A stretch of 8,911 nucleotides of DNA. Origin: Planctomycetaceae bacterium. GTDB lineage: Bacteria > Planctomycetota > Phycisphaerae > Phycisphaerales > SM1A02. The notes beneath the pieces were generated by a model. It was not told where the DNA came from, did no database searches, and worked only from the letters and a program-made list of their open reading frames with translations. Made by a program: the position numbers and the translations under genes. Location of the stretch: the NCBI GenBank assembly GCA_027488415.1, contig JAIYBS010000055.1, positions 1 to 8,911 on the forward strand. The letters run 5' to 3'. Shown piece by piece: positions 1-5,342 of the stretch. Position 1 is the stretch's first letter. Each line of letters begins with the position of its first letter.

Positions 1-165
1 GCCGAGCTTTCGGAGCCCGGCCTCGACGCCGGGGCGGGCCTCGGCCGACGGCGCGGGCACGCAGACCACGACCTCGTGCCCCGCCGCGCGAAGCGCGGCG
101 ACGAGCGACCCGCGGAGCTTGACCACGAGGTCTCCGAACCCGCCGATGAGGGCAATTCGAGCCAT
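1..165 (-). CDS. Glycosyltransferase, GT4-like, N-terminal fragment (runs off the left edge)
   Basis: The minus-strand frame starts at the ATG at 165-163 and stays open for 55 codons to the window edge. It begins MARIALIGGFGD and continues with a basic/hydrophobic stretch (VVKLRGSLVAAL) and then RAAGHEVVVCVPAP. This is the usual opening of GT-B glycosyltransferases of the GT4 type: a first beta strand, a glycine-rich loop, a helix with a conserved RG/FR pair (residues 18-19), then GHEV and a second strand (residues 29-38). The acceptor and sugar donor cannot be judged because the C-terminal nucleotide-sugar site lies outside the window. There is no Shine-Dalgarno sequence before the ATG; a TATCAC box lies 6 bases upstream, suggesting a leaderless message. 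The gene is divergent from the glycosyltransferase at 231 with only 65 bp between starts. A glycosyltransferase call is fairly safe; the GT4 subfamily is inferred from the N-terminus only. Confidence 0.72.
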   Translation of the reverse strand, partial: MARIALIGGFGDLVVKLRGSLVAALRAAGHEVVVCVPAPSAEARPGVEAGLRKLG

Positions 166-171
166 GCGGTT

Positions 172-177
172 GTGATA
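172..177 (-). promoter_or_regulatory. Candidate -10 box (TATCAC) for the gene starting at 165
   Basis: Read on the minus strand, TATCAC ends 6 bases before the ATG at 165. It matches the TANNNC/T pattern seen at five other starts in the window. No convincing -35 hexamer is visible at 16-18 bases. At this spacing the transcript would start at or next to the ATG. It is the weakest match of the set because the last base is C rather than T. Confidence 0.35.
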
Positions 178-217
178 CCCGATGGGAAGCGGCCGCGGGC
201 GGCAAAGTGCGCGCCGC

Positions 218-223
218 TACGAT
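218..223 (+). promoter_or_regulatory. Candidate -10 box (TACGAT) for the gene starting at 231
   Basis: TACGAT, preceded by GC, ends 7 bases before the GTG at 231. The same GCTACNAT octamer recurs before the starts at 6417 and 8637. The spacing implies transcription beginning at or within a base or so of the GTG, that is, a leaderless mRNA. No clear -35 element is seen. The box also argues against the upstream in-frame GTG at 207, since that codon would lie upstream of the transcript start. Confidence 0.5.
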
Positions 224-230
224 CGGATCC

Positions 231-1328
231 GTGGCGCCAGCGATCCTCCGAGTCATCGAGCCGAACCTCGTCGGTGCCTCCGGGCACTACGGGGAGTACG
301 TGCGGGCGCTCGCGGAGCGGGCCGAGGGGAGGTTCTCGCGGATCGAGGTGCTCTGCGATGCCGGTGCGCGGCTCGGCTCGCTCGCGGACTGCGCACCGCT
401 CGAGTTCCGGCCGTGCTTCCCCGGCCGCGGCCGACGTGCCGCGGAGTGGCGTGCGCTGCGCGAGGCCGTGGCCGCGCACGATCCGTTCCTCGTGCTGACG
501 GCACGGACGCCCGACGTCGTGATGCTCGAGGCGGCGTCGCGGCTCGCGGGGCGGGATCTCGGCCACGCGCGGCTCTACTTTCACTGGAGAGAGCGCTCGA
601 CGGCGCAGCGTGTCGCGGCGACGGCATGCACGAAGGTCCGGCGAGAGGCGCTCGCGATCGCGCCGACGCCCACGACCGCGGAGTTCCTGCGGTCGACCGG
701 CTGGAGGCGCGTGCTCGAGATCCCGTACCCGGCGATCGCGCCCGAGGCGCCCTTCCCTGCCGGACCGCTCGAGCGGCTGCTCGTTGCCGGGGCAGCGCGG
801 ATGAACAAGGGGATCGACGCGGTGGCCGCGCTCGCCGCGCGCCTCGCGCAGCGCGGGGACACGGTCGAGCTCCTGGTGCAGACGACCGGAAAGCGCCGCA
901 GCGGAGCGAGCGGGACGAAGGAGGCGAAGGCGCTCGCGGACCTCGCCGCGAGCGGGTGCCCGGGCCTGCGGCTCGATCCGTCCGCGCCCGATCGCCCGGC
1001 CTACGTCGCGCGTTTCCGCGGCTCCCTGGTGCTCACGCCCTACTGCCCGGACACCTTCGCCGACAACGTGAGCGGCATCGCGCTCGATGCGCTGCTGCAC
1101 GGCGCGCCGGTCGTGGCGACCGCGGGCACCTGGCAGGCGCGCGTCGTCGAGCGGTACGGCGCGGGAACGGTGATGCGCCGCTGGGACGCGGACTCGCTCG
1201 ACGAGGCAGTGGCGGATGCGAGGGCGCGGTGGGACGAGGTGTCGGCGGCGGCCCGGCGCGCGGCGCAGGAGCTGGCGTCGGCGCACGACCCGGCGCACCT
1301 CGTGCGCGCGCTCGCGTGCGGGCGCTGA
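231..1328 (+). CDS. Glycosyltransferase, GT-B fold (GT4-like)
   Basis: The product is 365 residues, probably a cytoplasmic enzyme adding a sugar to a growing surface polysaccharide or glycolipid. The N-terminus (VIEPNLVGASGHYGEYVRAL, about residues 8-27) resembles GT-B enzymes that start with a short strand and a glycine-rich acceptor-side loop containing GHY. A second Rossmann half begins near residue 183 (LLVAGAARMNKGID), and the donor-site region around residues 268-300 reads PYCPDTFADNVSGIALDALLHGAPVVAT, the place where GT4 enzymes carry an E-x7-E motif. Here the second acidic position is D in IALDALLHG, so the classical pair is not intact. I chose the GTG at 231 over the in-frame GTG at 207 because a TACGAT box lies between them and the homologous-looking sequence begins only at 231. 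The next gene downstream converges on it with 33 bp between stops. Donor and linkage are not predictable. Confidence 0.72.
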   Translation: MAPAILRVIEPNLVGASGHYGEYVRALAERAEGRFSRIEVLCDAGARLGSLADCAPLEFRPCFPGRGRRAAEWRALREAVAAHDPFLVLTARTPDVVMLEAASRLAGRDLGHARLYFHWRERSTAQRVAATACTKVRREALAIAPTPTTAEFLRSTGWRRVLEIPYPAIAPEAPFPAGPLERLLVAGAARMNKGIDAVAALAARLAQRGDTVELLVQTTGKRRSGASGTKEAKALADLAASGCPGLRLDPSAPDRPAYVARFRGSLVLTPYCPDTFADNVSGIALDALLHGAPVVATAGTWQARVVERYGAGTVMRRWDADSLDEAVADARARWDEVSAAARRAAQELASAHDPAHLVRALACGR

Positions 1329-1361
1329 GCGGCCGGGGAGCCGAGGGAGACGGCGATCCGG

Positions 1362-2369
1362 TCAATCCGCGGAAGCGGCGCCCGCAAGGAGCCTGACAAG
1401 CGACTCGTGCAGGCGCGGCGTCGCGCAGACGATGCCCGAGGCATCGCGGAAACGCCGGCCGCAGGAGAAGTCGAGCGGACGGCCGGCCGCGTCGGTGACG
1501 ACGGCGCCCGACTCGCGCGCGATCAACGCGCCTGCCGCGTGGTCCCAGATGCACTCGCGGTAGCCCGCGGAGGGGCTGAGGCGCACGTAGCAGTCCGCGT
1601 CACCGCGGGCGACGAGGGCGTACTTGGCCTGGCTGTCGATCCGCACCGGGTCGACCGTGCCCAGCGCCGCGGCGCGCGCCTCGAGGGAATCGGAGCTGCT
1701 GTGCGCCTTCTCGACGCTTCCCGCGATGCGGACGGCGTCGCCCGGCGACCACGGGTGGGCACGCACGGGCCGGGGCGACCACGAGGCGAGCGGCGACTGC
1801 ACGGCGCCAAGGCCGTCGATCGCGACCGCGAGGATGCCGTCGCCGGGACCGCTGCCGTCCATGCCGAGCCGCGGGGCAGCGAGCACGCCGAGCACGGGGC
1901 GCCCGCGCTCGACGAGCGCGATCGCGACCGCGAACTGTCCGCCGCGCAGGTAGCCCTTCGTGCCGTCGAGCGGATCGACCGTCCAGAAGGAGCCGACTCC
2001 GCCCTCGCCTGCGCAGGACGCGAGCGCATCGCGGAACGATGCCTCGCCGGCATCGATGCCCGAGGCAGCGAATGCCGAGTGCGCGCGCGCGACAAGCGCC
2101 GCGCCGCCGAGTGCCTCGGCTTCCTCGAGGCTCTCCTCGGCGACGATCTCGACGCCCGCGCCGAGCGCGCGGCGGAGCGCGATCACGATGGCGGCCTGGC
2201 TCGCGAGGTCAGCGACGGTCGCCGGGCCGGCCGCGCCCTTCTCGACGACGGAGCCCGACGAGAGCGCCTGCGGATCGCCGACCGCGGCGATCGCGCGCGA
2301 CGCGGCACGCGCGGCGTCCAGCGCCGCCGCGAGGCGACGGTCCGAGGCGGGATCGATCGCGGTGCCCAT
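1362..2369 (-). CDS. cysQ: 3'(2'),5'-bisphosphate nucleotidase (PAP phosphatase), HAL2 type
   Basis: This 335-residue protein belongs to the lithium-sensitive, Mg-dependent inositol-monophosphatase superfamily. Members of its HAL2 branch hydrolyse 3'-phosphoadenosine 5'-phosphate (PAP) to AMP and phosphate, relieving PAP inhibition of sulfotransferases and PAPS-using enzymes, and may also act on PAPS. Visible motifs in order: TVADLASQ (51-58), AEES with metal-binding glutamates (77-80), WTVDPLDGTKGYLRGGQFAVA (129-149, containing the DPxDGT core), a SVEKAHSS segment (218-225), DSQAKYALVARGDADCYVRL (245-264) and WDHAAG (275-280). The KGYLRG and DSQAKY blocks point to the HAL2/PAP phosphatase branch rather than plain inositol phosphatases or short bacterial CysQ. 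Length is normal for HAL2. The ATG at 2369 lies 20 bases after the stop of the 2390-2926 gene and has no Shine-Dalgarno sequence, so it is probably co-transcribed with that gene. It shares the strand with cysC, fitting a role in clearing PAP made by sulfate transfer. Confidence 0.9.
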   Translation of the reverse strand: MGTAIDPASDRRLAAALDAARAASRAIAAVGDPQALSSGSVVEKGAAGPATVADLASQAAIVIALRRALGAGVEIVAEESLEEAEALGGAALVARAHSAFAASGIDAGEASFRDALASCAGEGGVGSFWTVDPLDGTKGYLRGGQFAVAIALVERGRPVLGVLAAPRLGMDGSGPGDGILAVAIDGLGAVQSPLASWSPRPVRAHPWSPGDAVRIAGSVEKAHSSSDSLEARAAALGTVDPVRIDSQAKYALVARGDADCYVRLSPSAGYRECIWDHAAGALIARESGAVVTDAAGRPLDFSCGRRFRDASGIVCATPRLHESLVRLLAGAASAD

Positions 2370-2375
2370 GGCGCA

Positions 2376-2387
2376 GCGCTGCAGCGC
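2376..2387. repeat. Perfect 12-bp palindrome in the intergenic gap
   Basis: GCGCTGCAGCGC is a perfect 12-bp palindrome within the 20-bp gap between the stop of the 2390 gene and the ATG at 2369. It could form a short hairpin before the phosphatase start or be a protein site. In DNA this rich in GC a palindrome of this size can arise by chance, so function is uncertain. Confidence 0.3.
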
Positions 2388-2389
2388 GG

Positions 2390-2926
2390 TCAGCGCTTGC
2401 GGTAGCGGCCTTCGGTGCCGCGCTTGCCGTTGGACTCGAGCGCGGGCGCGACCTTCTTGCCGTCGCGGCGGTAGCCGAGGACGAGGCGCCGGAACGCGGA
2501 GTTCGCCTTCTTCGGGTCGAGGCCGGCGGCCGCGCAGATCTGCTCCTTCGTGCTCCACGCGGTCGGCAGCGAGGCGACGAGCTTGGCGGTCATCGCGTCG
2601 ACCTCGCTGCTGGGGGCGCGGACCCGCTGACGCGTCGCGCCGGCGGGCGCGCCCTTGCGGTAGTCGTTCCAGGCGGCGCGGGCGGATCCGGCGAGCTCGC
2701 TCGAGAGCTCGCGAAGCGCGCCGAGCAGGCCGTTGTGCTCGCCGAGGAGCTGGTCGTACTTCGAGCGCAGCGAGCGGAGATCCTTCACCTCGGCGGCCAG
2801 CGTGCGGATGTCGTGCGAGATGTTGTGCGCCTTCGGGGCCTTGCGGCGCGCGATCGCCTTCGCGGGTCGGGCGGTGCGGGCGGGCTTGGTCGCGGTCTTC
2901 GCGGCGTGCTTGGAGGACTTGCTCAT
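2390..2926 (-). CDS. Unrecognised basic coiled-coil protein, possibly DNA-binding
   Basis: I do not recognise this 178-residue protein. It has three visible parts. Residues 1-35 are a Lys/Ala/Arg/Thr/Pro-rich basic tail resembling bacterial histone H1-like tails. Residues 36-80 show a heptad-like run of hydrophobics (I36, I40, L43, V47, L50, Y57, L61, L68, L71, L78), predicting a coiled coil and so probably a dimer or higher oligomer. Residues about 108-178 are compact and basic, with an alternation (SLPTAWSTKEQICAAAGLD, then KKANSAFRRLVLGYRRDGKKV) that looks like a helix-turn-helix or winged-helix unit, ending in a basic tail. There is no signal peptide, membrane segment or catalytic motif. 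A nucleoid-associated protein or transcription regulator is the best inference. It has its own -10 box and lies between cysC and the PAP phosphatase on the same strand. The ATG at 2926 is preferred: extending upstream only adds residues antisense-like in composition and overlapping cysC. Confidence 0.75.
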   Translation of the reverse strand: MSKSSKHAAKTATKPARTARPAKAIARRKAPKAHNISHDIRTLAAEVKDLRSLRSKYDQLLGEHNGLLGALRELSSELAGSARAAWNDYRKGAPAGATRQRVRAPSSEVDAMTAKLVASLPTAWSTKEQICAAAGLDPKKANSAFRRLVLGYRRDGKKVAPALESNGKRGTEGRYRKR

Positions 2927-2935
2927 GAACACCAA

Positions 2936-2941
2936 ATGATA
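2936..2941 (-). promoter_or_regulatory. Candidate -10 box (TATCAT) for the gene starting at 2926
   Basis: On the minus strand TATCAT ends 9 bases before the ATG at 2926. It lies in an 85-bp gap that is clearly richer in A and T than the surrounding genes, as expected for a promoter. No good -35 hexamer is evident at 17 bases. The message would have a leader of only a few bases and there is no Shine-Dalgarno sequence. The box would let the 2390 gene and the PAP phosphatase be expressed apart from the upstream cysC block. Confidence 0.5.
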
Positions 2942-2942
2942 C

Positions 2943-2960
2943 GCAATGCCGAGGCAATGC
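2943..2960. repeat. Tandem GCAATGC repeat spanning the promoter spacer
   Basis: GCAATGC occurs at 2943-2949 and again at 2954-2960, an 11-bp period close to one helical turn. The segment between them also reads as an inverted repeat, TGCC-GA-GGCA (2947-2956). It sits one base upstream of the TATCAT box, where RNA polymerase would contact the spacer. This arrangement suits an operator, perhaps for the DNA-binding candidate encoded immediately downstream. It is an inference from spacing only. Confidence 0.35.
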
Positions 2961-3011
2961 ACCACCCATTTGATTCGCAAGTCACGCGGAAGGTTCCCCG
3001 TTTCGCGGCAG

Positions 3012-3614
3012 TCAGGCGCCCCGCGAGGCCGAGATCGTGCCCGCGACGAGCGCCGCCACGCAAGATTCCGCCGTGTCGAGGCCCGTTCGCAGGTGCAGTT
3101 CCGCGGACACGGGCGCCTCGTACGGCGCGTCGATTCCGGTGAATCCGGCGATTTCCCCGCGACGCGCCTTTGCGTAGAGGCCCTTCGGGTCGCGTGACTC
3201 GGCGACGGCGAGGGGCACGTCGACGAACGCCTCGAGGAACGGGATCCCGGCCTCGGCGTGACGCGCACGGACTCGATCGCGGTCGGCGCGGTACGGGCTG
3301 ATCATCGCGACGATCGCGACCGCGCCGCACTCGGCGAGCAGCAGCGCCGCCTCGCCGGCGCGGCGCACCGCCTCCGCGCGACCGGCCTCGTCGAAGCCGA
3401 CGCCGGCGTTCAGTCCGTGGCGGAGGTTGTCGCCGTCGAGGCGCATCGCGAGGCAGCCCTTCTCGAGGAGCGCGCGCTCGGCCGCGACGGCGATCGTGCT
3501 CTTTCCGGCGCCCGAGAGACCCGTGAGCCACACGGTGAGCCCGCGCTGCCCGGCGCAGCGGGCGCGGAGCGCGGCGTCGGCCGAGCCGGGATGCCAGCGG
3601 ATGTCGCCCGTCAT
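3012..3614 (-). CDS. cysC: Adenylylsulfate (APS) kinase
   Basis: APS kinase phosphorylates adenosine 5'-phosphosulfate at the 3' hydroxyl with ATP to give PAPS, the universal sulfate donor. The 200-residue product has the full set of family motifs: Walker A GLSGAGKST (32-40), LDGDNLRHGLN (59-69), ISPYR (105-109) with the conserved serine S106, and RDPKGLYAKARRGEIAGFTGIDAPYEAP (141-168), which forms the lid and APS-binding region. Length is typical for a stand-alone CysC, and it is not fused to CysN. The ATG at 3614 overlaps the stop of the sulfotransferase-like gene in an ATGA (3614-3611), so translation is probably coupled. A GGAG lies about 7 bases before the ATG. Its position directly after the sulfotransferase-like gene suggests it supplies PAPS for surface-polymer sulfation, although a role in general sulfate assimilation is not excluded. 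Confidence 0.96.
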   Translation of the reverse strand: MTGDIRWHPGSADAALRARCAGQRGLTVWLTGLSGAGKSTIAVAAERALLEKGCLAMRLDGDNLRHGLNAGVGFDEAGRAEAVRRAGEAALLLAECGAVAIVAMISPYRADRDRVRARHAEAGIPFLEAFVDVPLAVAESRDPKGLYAKARRGEIAGFTGIDAPYEAPVSAELHLRTGLDTAESCVAALVAGTISASRGA

Positions 3615-4492
3615 GCCGCGGCTCCGGCGATGCGCACCGCGGACCAGCGGTCGCGGATCCTCGACGCGCCGCGCTCGCCCCAGAAGTGGCGGGTGACGGG
3701 GTCGGTCACCACGGACTCGATCCAGTCGGGATGCGAGGCGATCATCCGGCCGACCGCGTCGGCGATCGCCGGCCGCCCCTTGTCGAAGCCGCGGCCGGCG
3801 TTCGAGCGCTCGAGGCGGAGCCCGGGAATCTCGAGGAACGAGCGCAGCGCCTCCTCCTTGCCCGCGTCGGCGACATCGGCGCGGAGCACCAGGATCCGAA
3901 GCGCGCCCTGCTCGTACGCCGACCAGCCGCGCTCGTGGTCGAAGGGAACGGCGGACCAGTCCCAGCCAAGCCCGGCGCGCACGTCGTGGCGCATCCAGTC
4001 GACCATCAGGTTGCGCGGAAAGCGCCCGAAGAAGGTGCGGCCGAGCGCGGCCTCGGGGTCGGCGCCGGCGGCAAGCGCCGCGCGGAGCTCGGGCGTCCAC
4101 CAGCCGGCGAAGGAGTAGAGCACGCTCGCGGGAACGGCGATCGGGTCGCGGATCGTGAGCACGACGTCGGCCGCGCGACCGGCCTCGACGATCCCGTGGC
4201 GGACCGCGAAGTTGCCGTAGTGGCTCGAGAGCGGCACGCCGCTCGCGTGCACGATCGGCTCGGTCGCCTCGCGGAGGACGTTTCCGAGGTGCTGCGGCGC
4301 GAGCGCGTGCGCCTTGATGGCGACGCCGCCGCGCCAGGCGCGGATCGCGTGGTGGATCGAGGTGCTCGAGGTCCGGTACGTGCCGTAGGTGACTGCCGGG
4401 CGCGGGCCGACCGGCGCACCGAACCGCACGCGCTTCACCGCGTAGCGCGCCAGGAAGCTCGGCAGGCGGTGGAGGTCGGCAAGCTCGATCAT
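3611..4492 (-). CDS. Putative capsular polysaccharide synthesis / sulfotransferase-like protein
   Basis: The 293-residue product resembles the putative capsular polysaccharide synthesis family (Pfam name NKWYS), which appears related in layout to PAPS-dependent sulfotransferases. A P-loop-like segment YGTYRTSSTSIHHAI (36-50) is in the place of the 5'-phosphosulfate loop that binds the PAPS 5' phosphate. VVLTIRDPIAVPASVLYSF (110-128) has the arginine (R115) and serine (S123) spacing of the 3'-phosphate-binding motif. Downstream come NLMVDWMRHDV and PFDHERGWSAYEQG...RILVLRADV, typical of the family. No signal peptide or membrane segment is seen, so it should act in the cytoplasm on a sugar intermediate. 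It is followed by cysC in an ATGA overlap and shares the block with a PAP phosphatase, which strongly favours sulfate transfer. The ATG at 4492 overlaps the stop of the 4489-4533 micro-ORF and lacks its own Shine-Dalgarno sequence. Family assignment is good; the reaction is an inference. Confidence 0.78.
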   Translation of the reverse strand: MIELADLHRLPSFLARYAVKRVRFGAPVGPRPAVTYGTYRTSSTSIHHAIRAWRGGVAIKAHALAPQHLGNVLREATEPIVHASGVPLSSHYGNFAVRHGIVEAGRAADVVLTIRDPIAVPASVLYSFAGWWTPELRAALAAGADPEAALGRTFFGRFPRNLMVDWMRHDVRAGLGWDWSAVPFDHERGWSAYEQGALRILVLRADVADAGKEEALRSFLEIPGLRLERSNAGRGFDKGRPAIADAVGRMIASHPDWIESVVTDPVTRHFWGERGASRIRDRWSAVRIAGAAA

Positions 4493-4533
4493 CGGGGGCC
4501 GAGGATAGCCCGGATCCGCGCGTGGGCGCTCAT
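4489..4533 (-). CDS. Micro-ORF of 14 codons linking the methyltransferase and sulfotransferase-like genes
   Basis: The frame reads MSAHARIRAILGPR and stops. Its ATG (4533-4531) overlaps the stop of the methyltransferase in an ATGA, and its TGA (4491-4489) overlaps the ATG of the sulfotransferase-like gene (4492-4490), again as ATGA. The micro-ORF thus exactly spans the 37-bp gap between the two genes. No Shine-Dalgarno sequence lies near the 4492 start. The likely role, if any, is to carry terminating ribosomes from one gene to the next by two rounds of termination and reinitiation; a functional peptide is unlikely. The double overlap could be chance. Confidence 0.35.
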   Translation of the reverse strand: MSAHARIRAILGPR

Positions 4534-5342
4534 CGGGTGCCCGGATTCGCCCGCGACGCGTGCGCGGCCCTCACGGCGTCGGCGTAGTCGCGCGCGAGCA
4601 GCCCCTTCGGGCGCCGCAGCGCGAGCAGCGCGCGCCGGACGGGCGAGATGCGCATCGCGAGTCGCGATGCCGCGCCGCCGCGCACGAACGCATGGATGCC
4701 GCCCGCGGGCACGTAGCGCATGCCGAGCTCGCGGGCGATGTGCCGCATCGAGCGACGCGCATAGAACGAGACGTGCTGGCCGTGCTCCGGCGCCCAGTAC
4801 CACCACTCGCCGAGGGGAGGTGCGGGCTCCGACACGCAGTTGGTCGTCGCGAGGATCAGGTCGGTTCGCTCGGCCGCCGGGCGCAGGAACGACCACGGGT
4901 CGACCATGTGCTCGAGCACCTCGACCGCGAGCACCGCGCCCCATCGGTCGCGCGACTCGAGCGTCGCCCCGTGGCCGCGCGCGTGGATGTTCGCGCAGAA
5001 CGGATCCCAGTGGTGGCAGTCGATGCCGCGATCGCGCAGCATGCGCGTGAGCGTGCCGTAGCCGCCGCCCCAGTCGAGGACGGGCGCCCGCAGCGCGCCG
5101 GTGCAGGCGAGCACCGAGGGGATCCGCGTCGAGAGCGAGCGACAGCGCGACAGGAGGCCGATGTCGGTGGCGGTGATGGCGTCCGAGTACGCCTCGTCGA
5201 GCCACCACGGCGCGTCGGTCTGCACGAACCCGCACGCGCCGCACTGGTGGTACGCGGGCTCGTGGCGGCCGAGCACGCGCATGGTGCCGAGCCGGCGCAT
5301 CGCGCCGCCGCAGATCCGGCACGCGGGCGACGCGTCAGCCAA
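4530..5342 (-). CDS. Class I SAM-dependent methyltransferase with N-terminal zinc ribbon
   Basis: The 270-residue product begins with two CxxC pairs (C8, C11 and C34, C37) forming a small zinc ribbon, as in sugar and natural-product methyltransferases of this architecture. A WWLDEAYSDAI linker follows, then the SAM-binding core: LDWGGGYGTL (89-98, motif I), an acidic residue after strand 2 (D113 in HHWDPF) and VLAVEVLEHMVDP (137-149). It probably methylates a sugar or sugar-linked acceptor in the cytoplasm. The start is TTG at 5342: GGAGG (5349-5353) sits 6 bases upstream, and later methionines would lose the first zinc pair. The TTG overlaps the stop of the glycosyltransferase by 8 bp (TTGGCTGA), so the two are translationally coupled. 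Its own stop overlaps the micro-ORF start at 4533. The substrate is unknown; methylation of the polysaccharide made by this locus is inferred from context. Confidence 0.83.
   Translation of the reverse strand: MADASPACRICGGAMRRLGTMRVLGRHEPAYHQCGACGFVQTDAPWWLDEAYSDAITATDIGLLSRCRSLSTRIPSVLACTGALRAPVLDWGGGYGTLTRMLRDRGIDCHHWDPFCANIHARGHGATLESRDRWGAVLAVEVLEHMVDPWSFLRPAAERTDLILATTNCVSEPAPPLGEWWYWAPEHGQHVSFYARRSMRHIARELGMRYVPAGGIHAFVRGGAASRLAMRISPVRRALLALRRPKGLLARDYADAVRAAHASRANPGTR

Noticed and set aside
207..230. Upstream GTG at 207 as the start of the first plus-strand glycosyltransferase
   Set aside because: It lies upstream of the TACGAT box, adds eight residues with no family resemblance and would shrink the divergent region; the GTG at 231 is better placed.
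1329..1361. Terminator between the convergent stops at 1328 and 1362
   Set aside because: The 33-bp gap shows no clear stem-loop with a U-run on either strand.
182..1396. A 404-codon plus-strand frame overlapping the 231-1328 glycosyltransferase in another frame
   Set aside because: Its product is an Arg/Ala/Gly-rich string with no recognisable motif, the usual out-of-frame shadow in GC-rich DNA; the 231 frame has recognisable GT blocks.
2985..3007. Possible intrinsic terminator after cysC (CGCG-bounded inverted repeat)
   Set aside because: On the minus-strand transcript the stem has an A-C mismatch, the loop is nine bases and no U-run follows, so it does not qualify as an intrinsic terminator.
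1407..3142. Long plus-strand open frames opposite the PAP phosphatase and the basic coiled-coil gene
   Set aside because: Compositionally biased antisense shadows with no motifs, while the minus-strand frames carry intact HAL2 signatures and a heptad pattern.
2927..3268. Extension of the basic coiled-coil gene upstream into cysC, giving a 292-codon frame
   Set aside because: The added part overlaps the firmly identified cysC in another frame, crosses the A/T-richer promoter gap and has shadow-like composition.
3012..3614. Reading cysC, cysD and the PAP phosphatase simply as cysteine-biosynthesis genes
   Set aside because: This cannot be excluded, but it does not explain their overlap with glycan genes and the coupled sulfotransferase-like gene, so it is kept as the alternative rather than the main reading.
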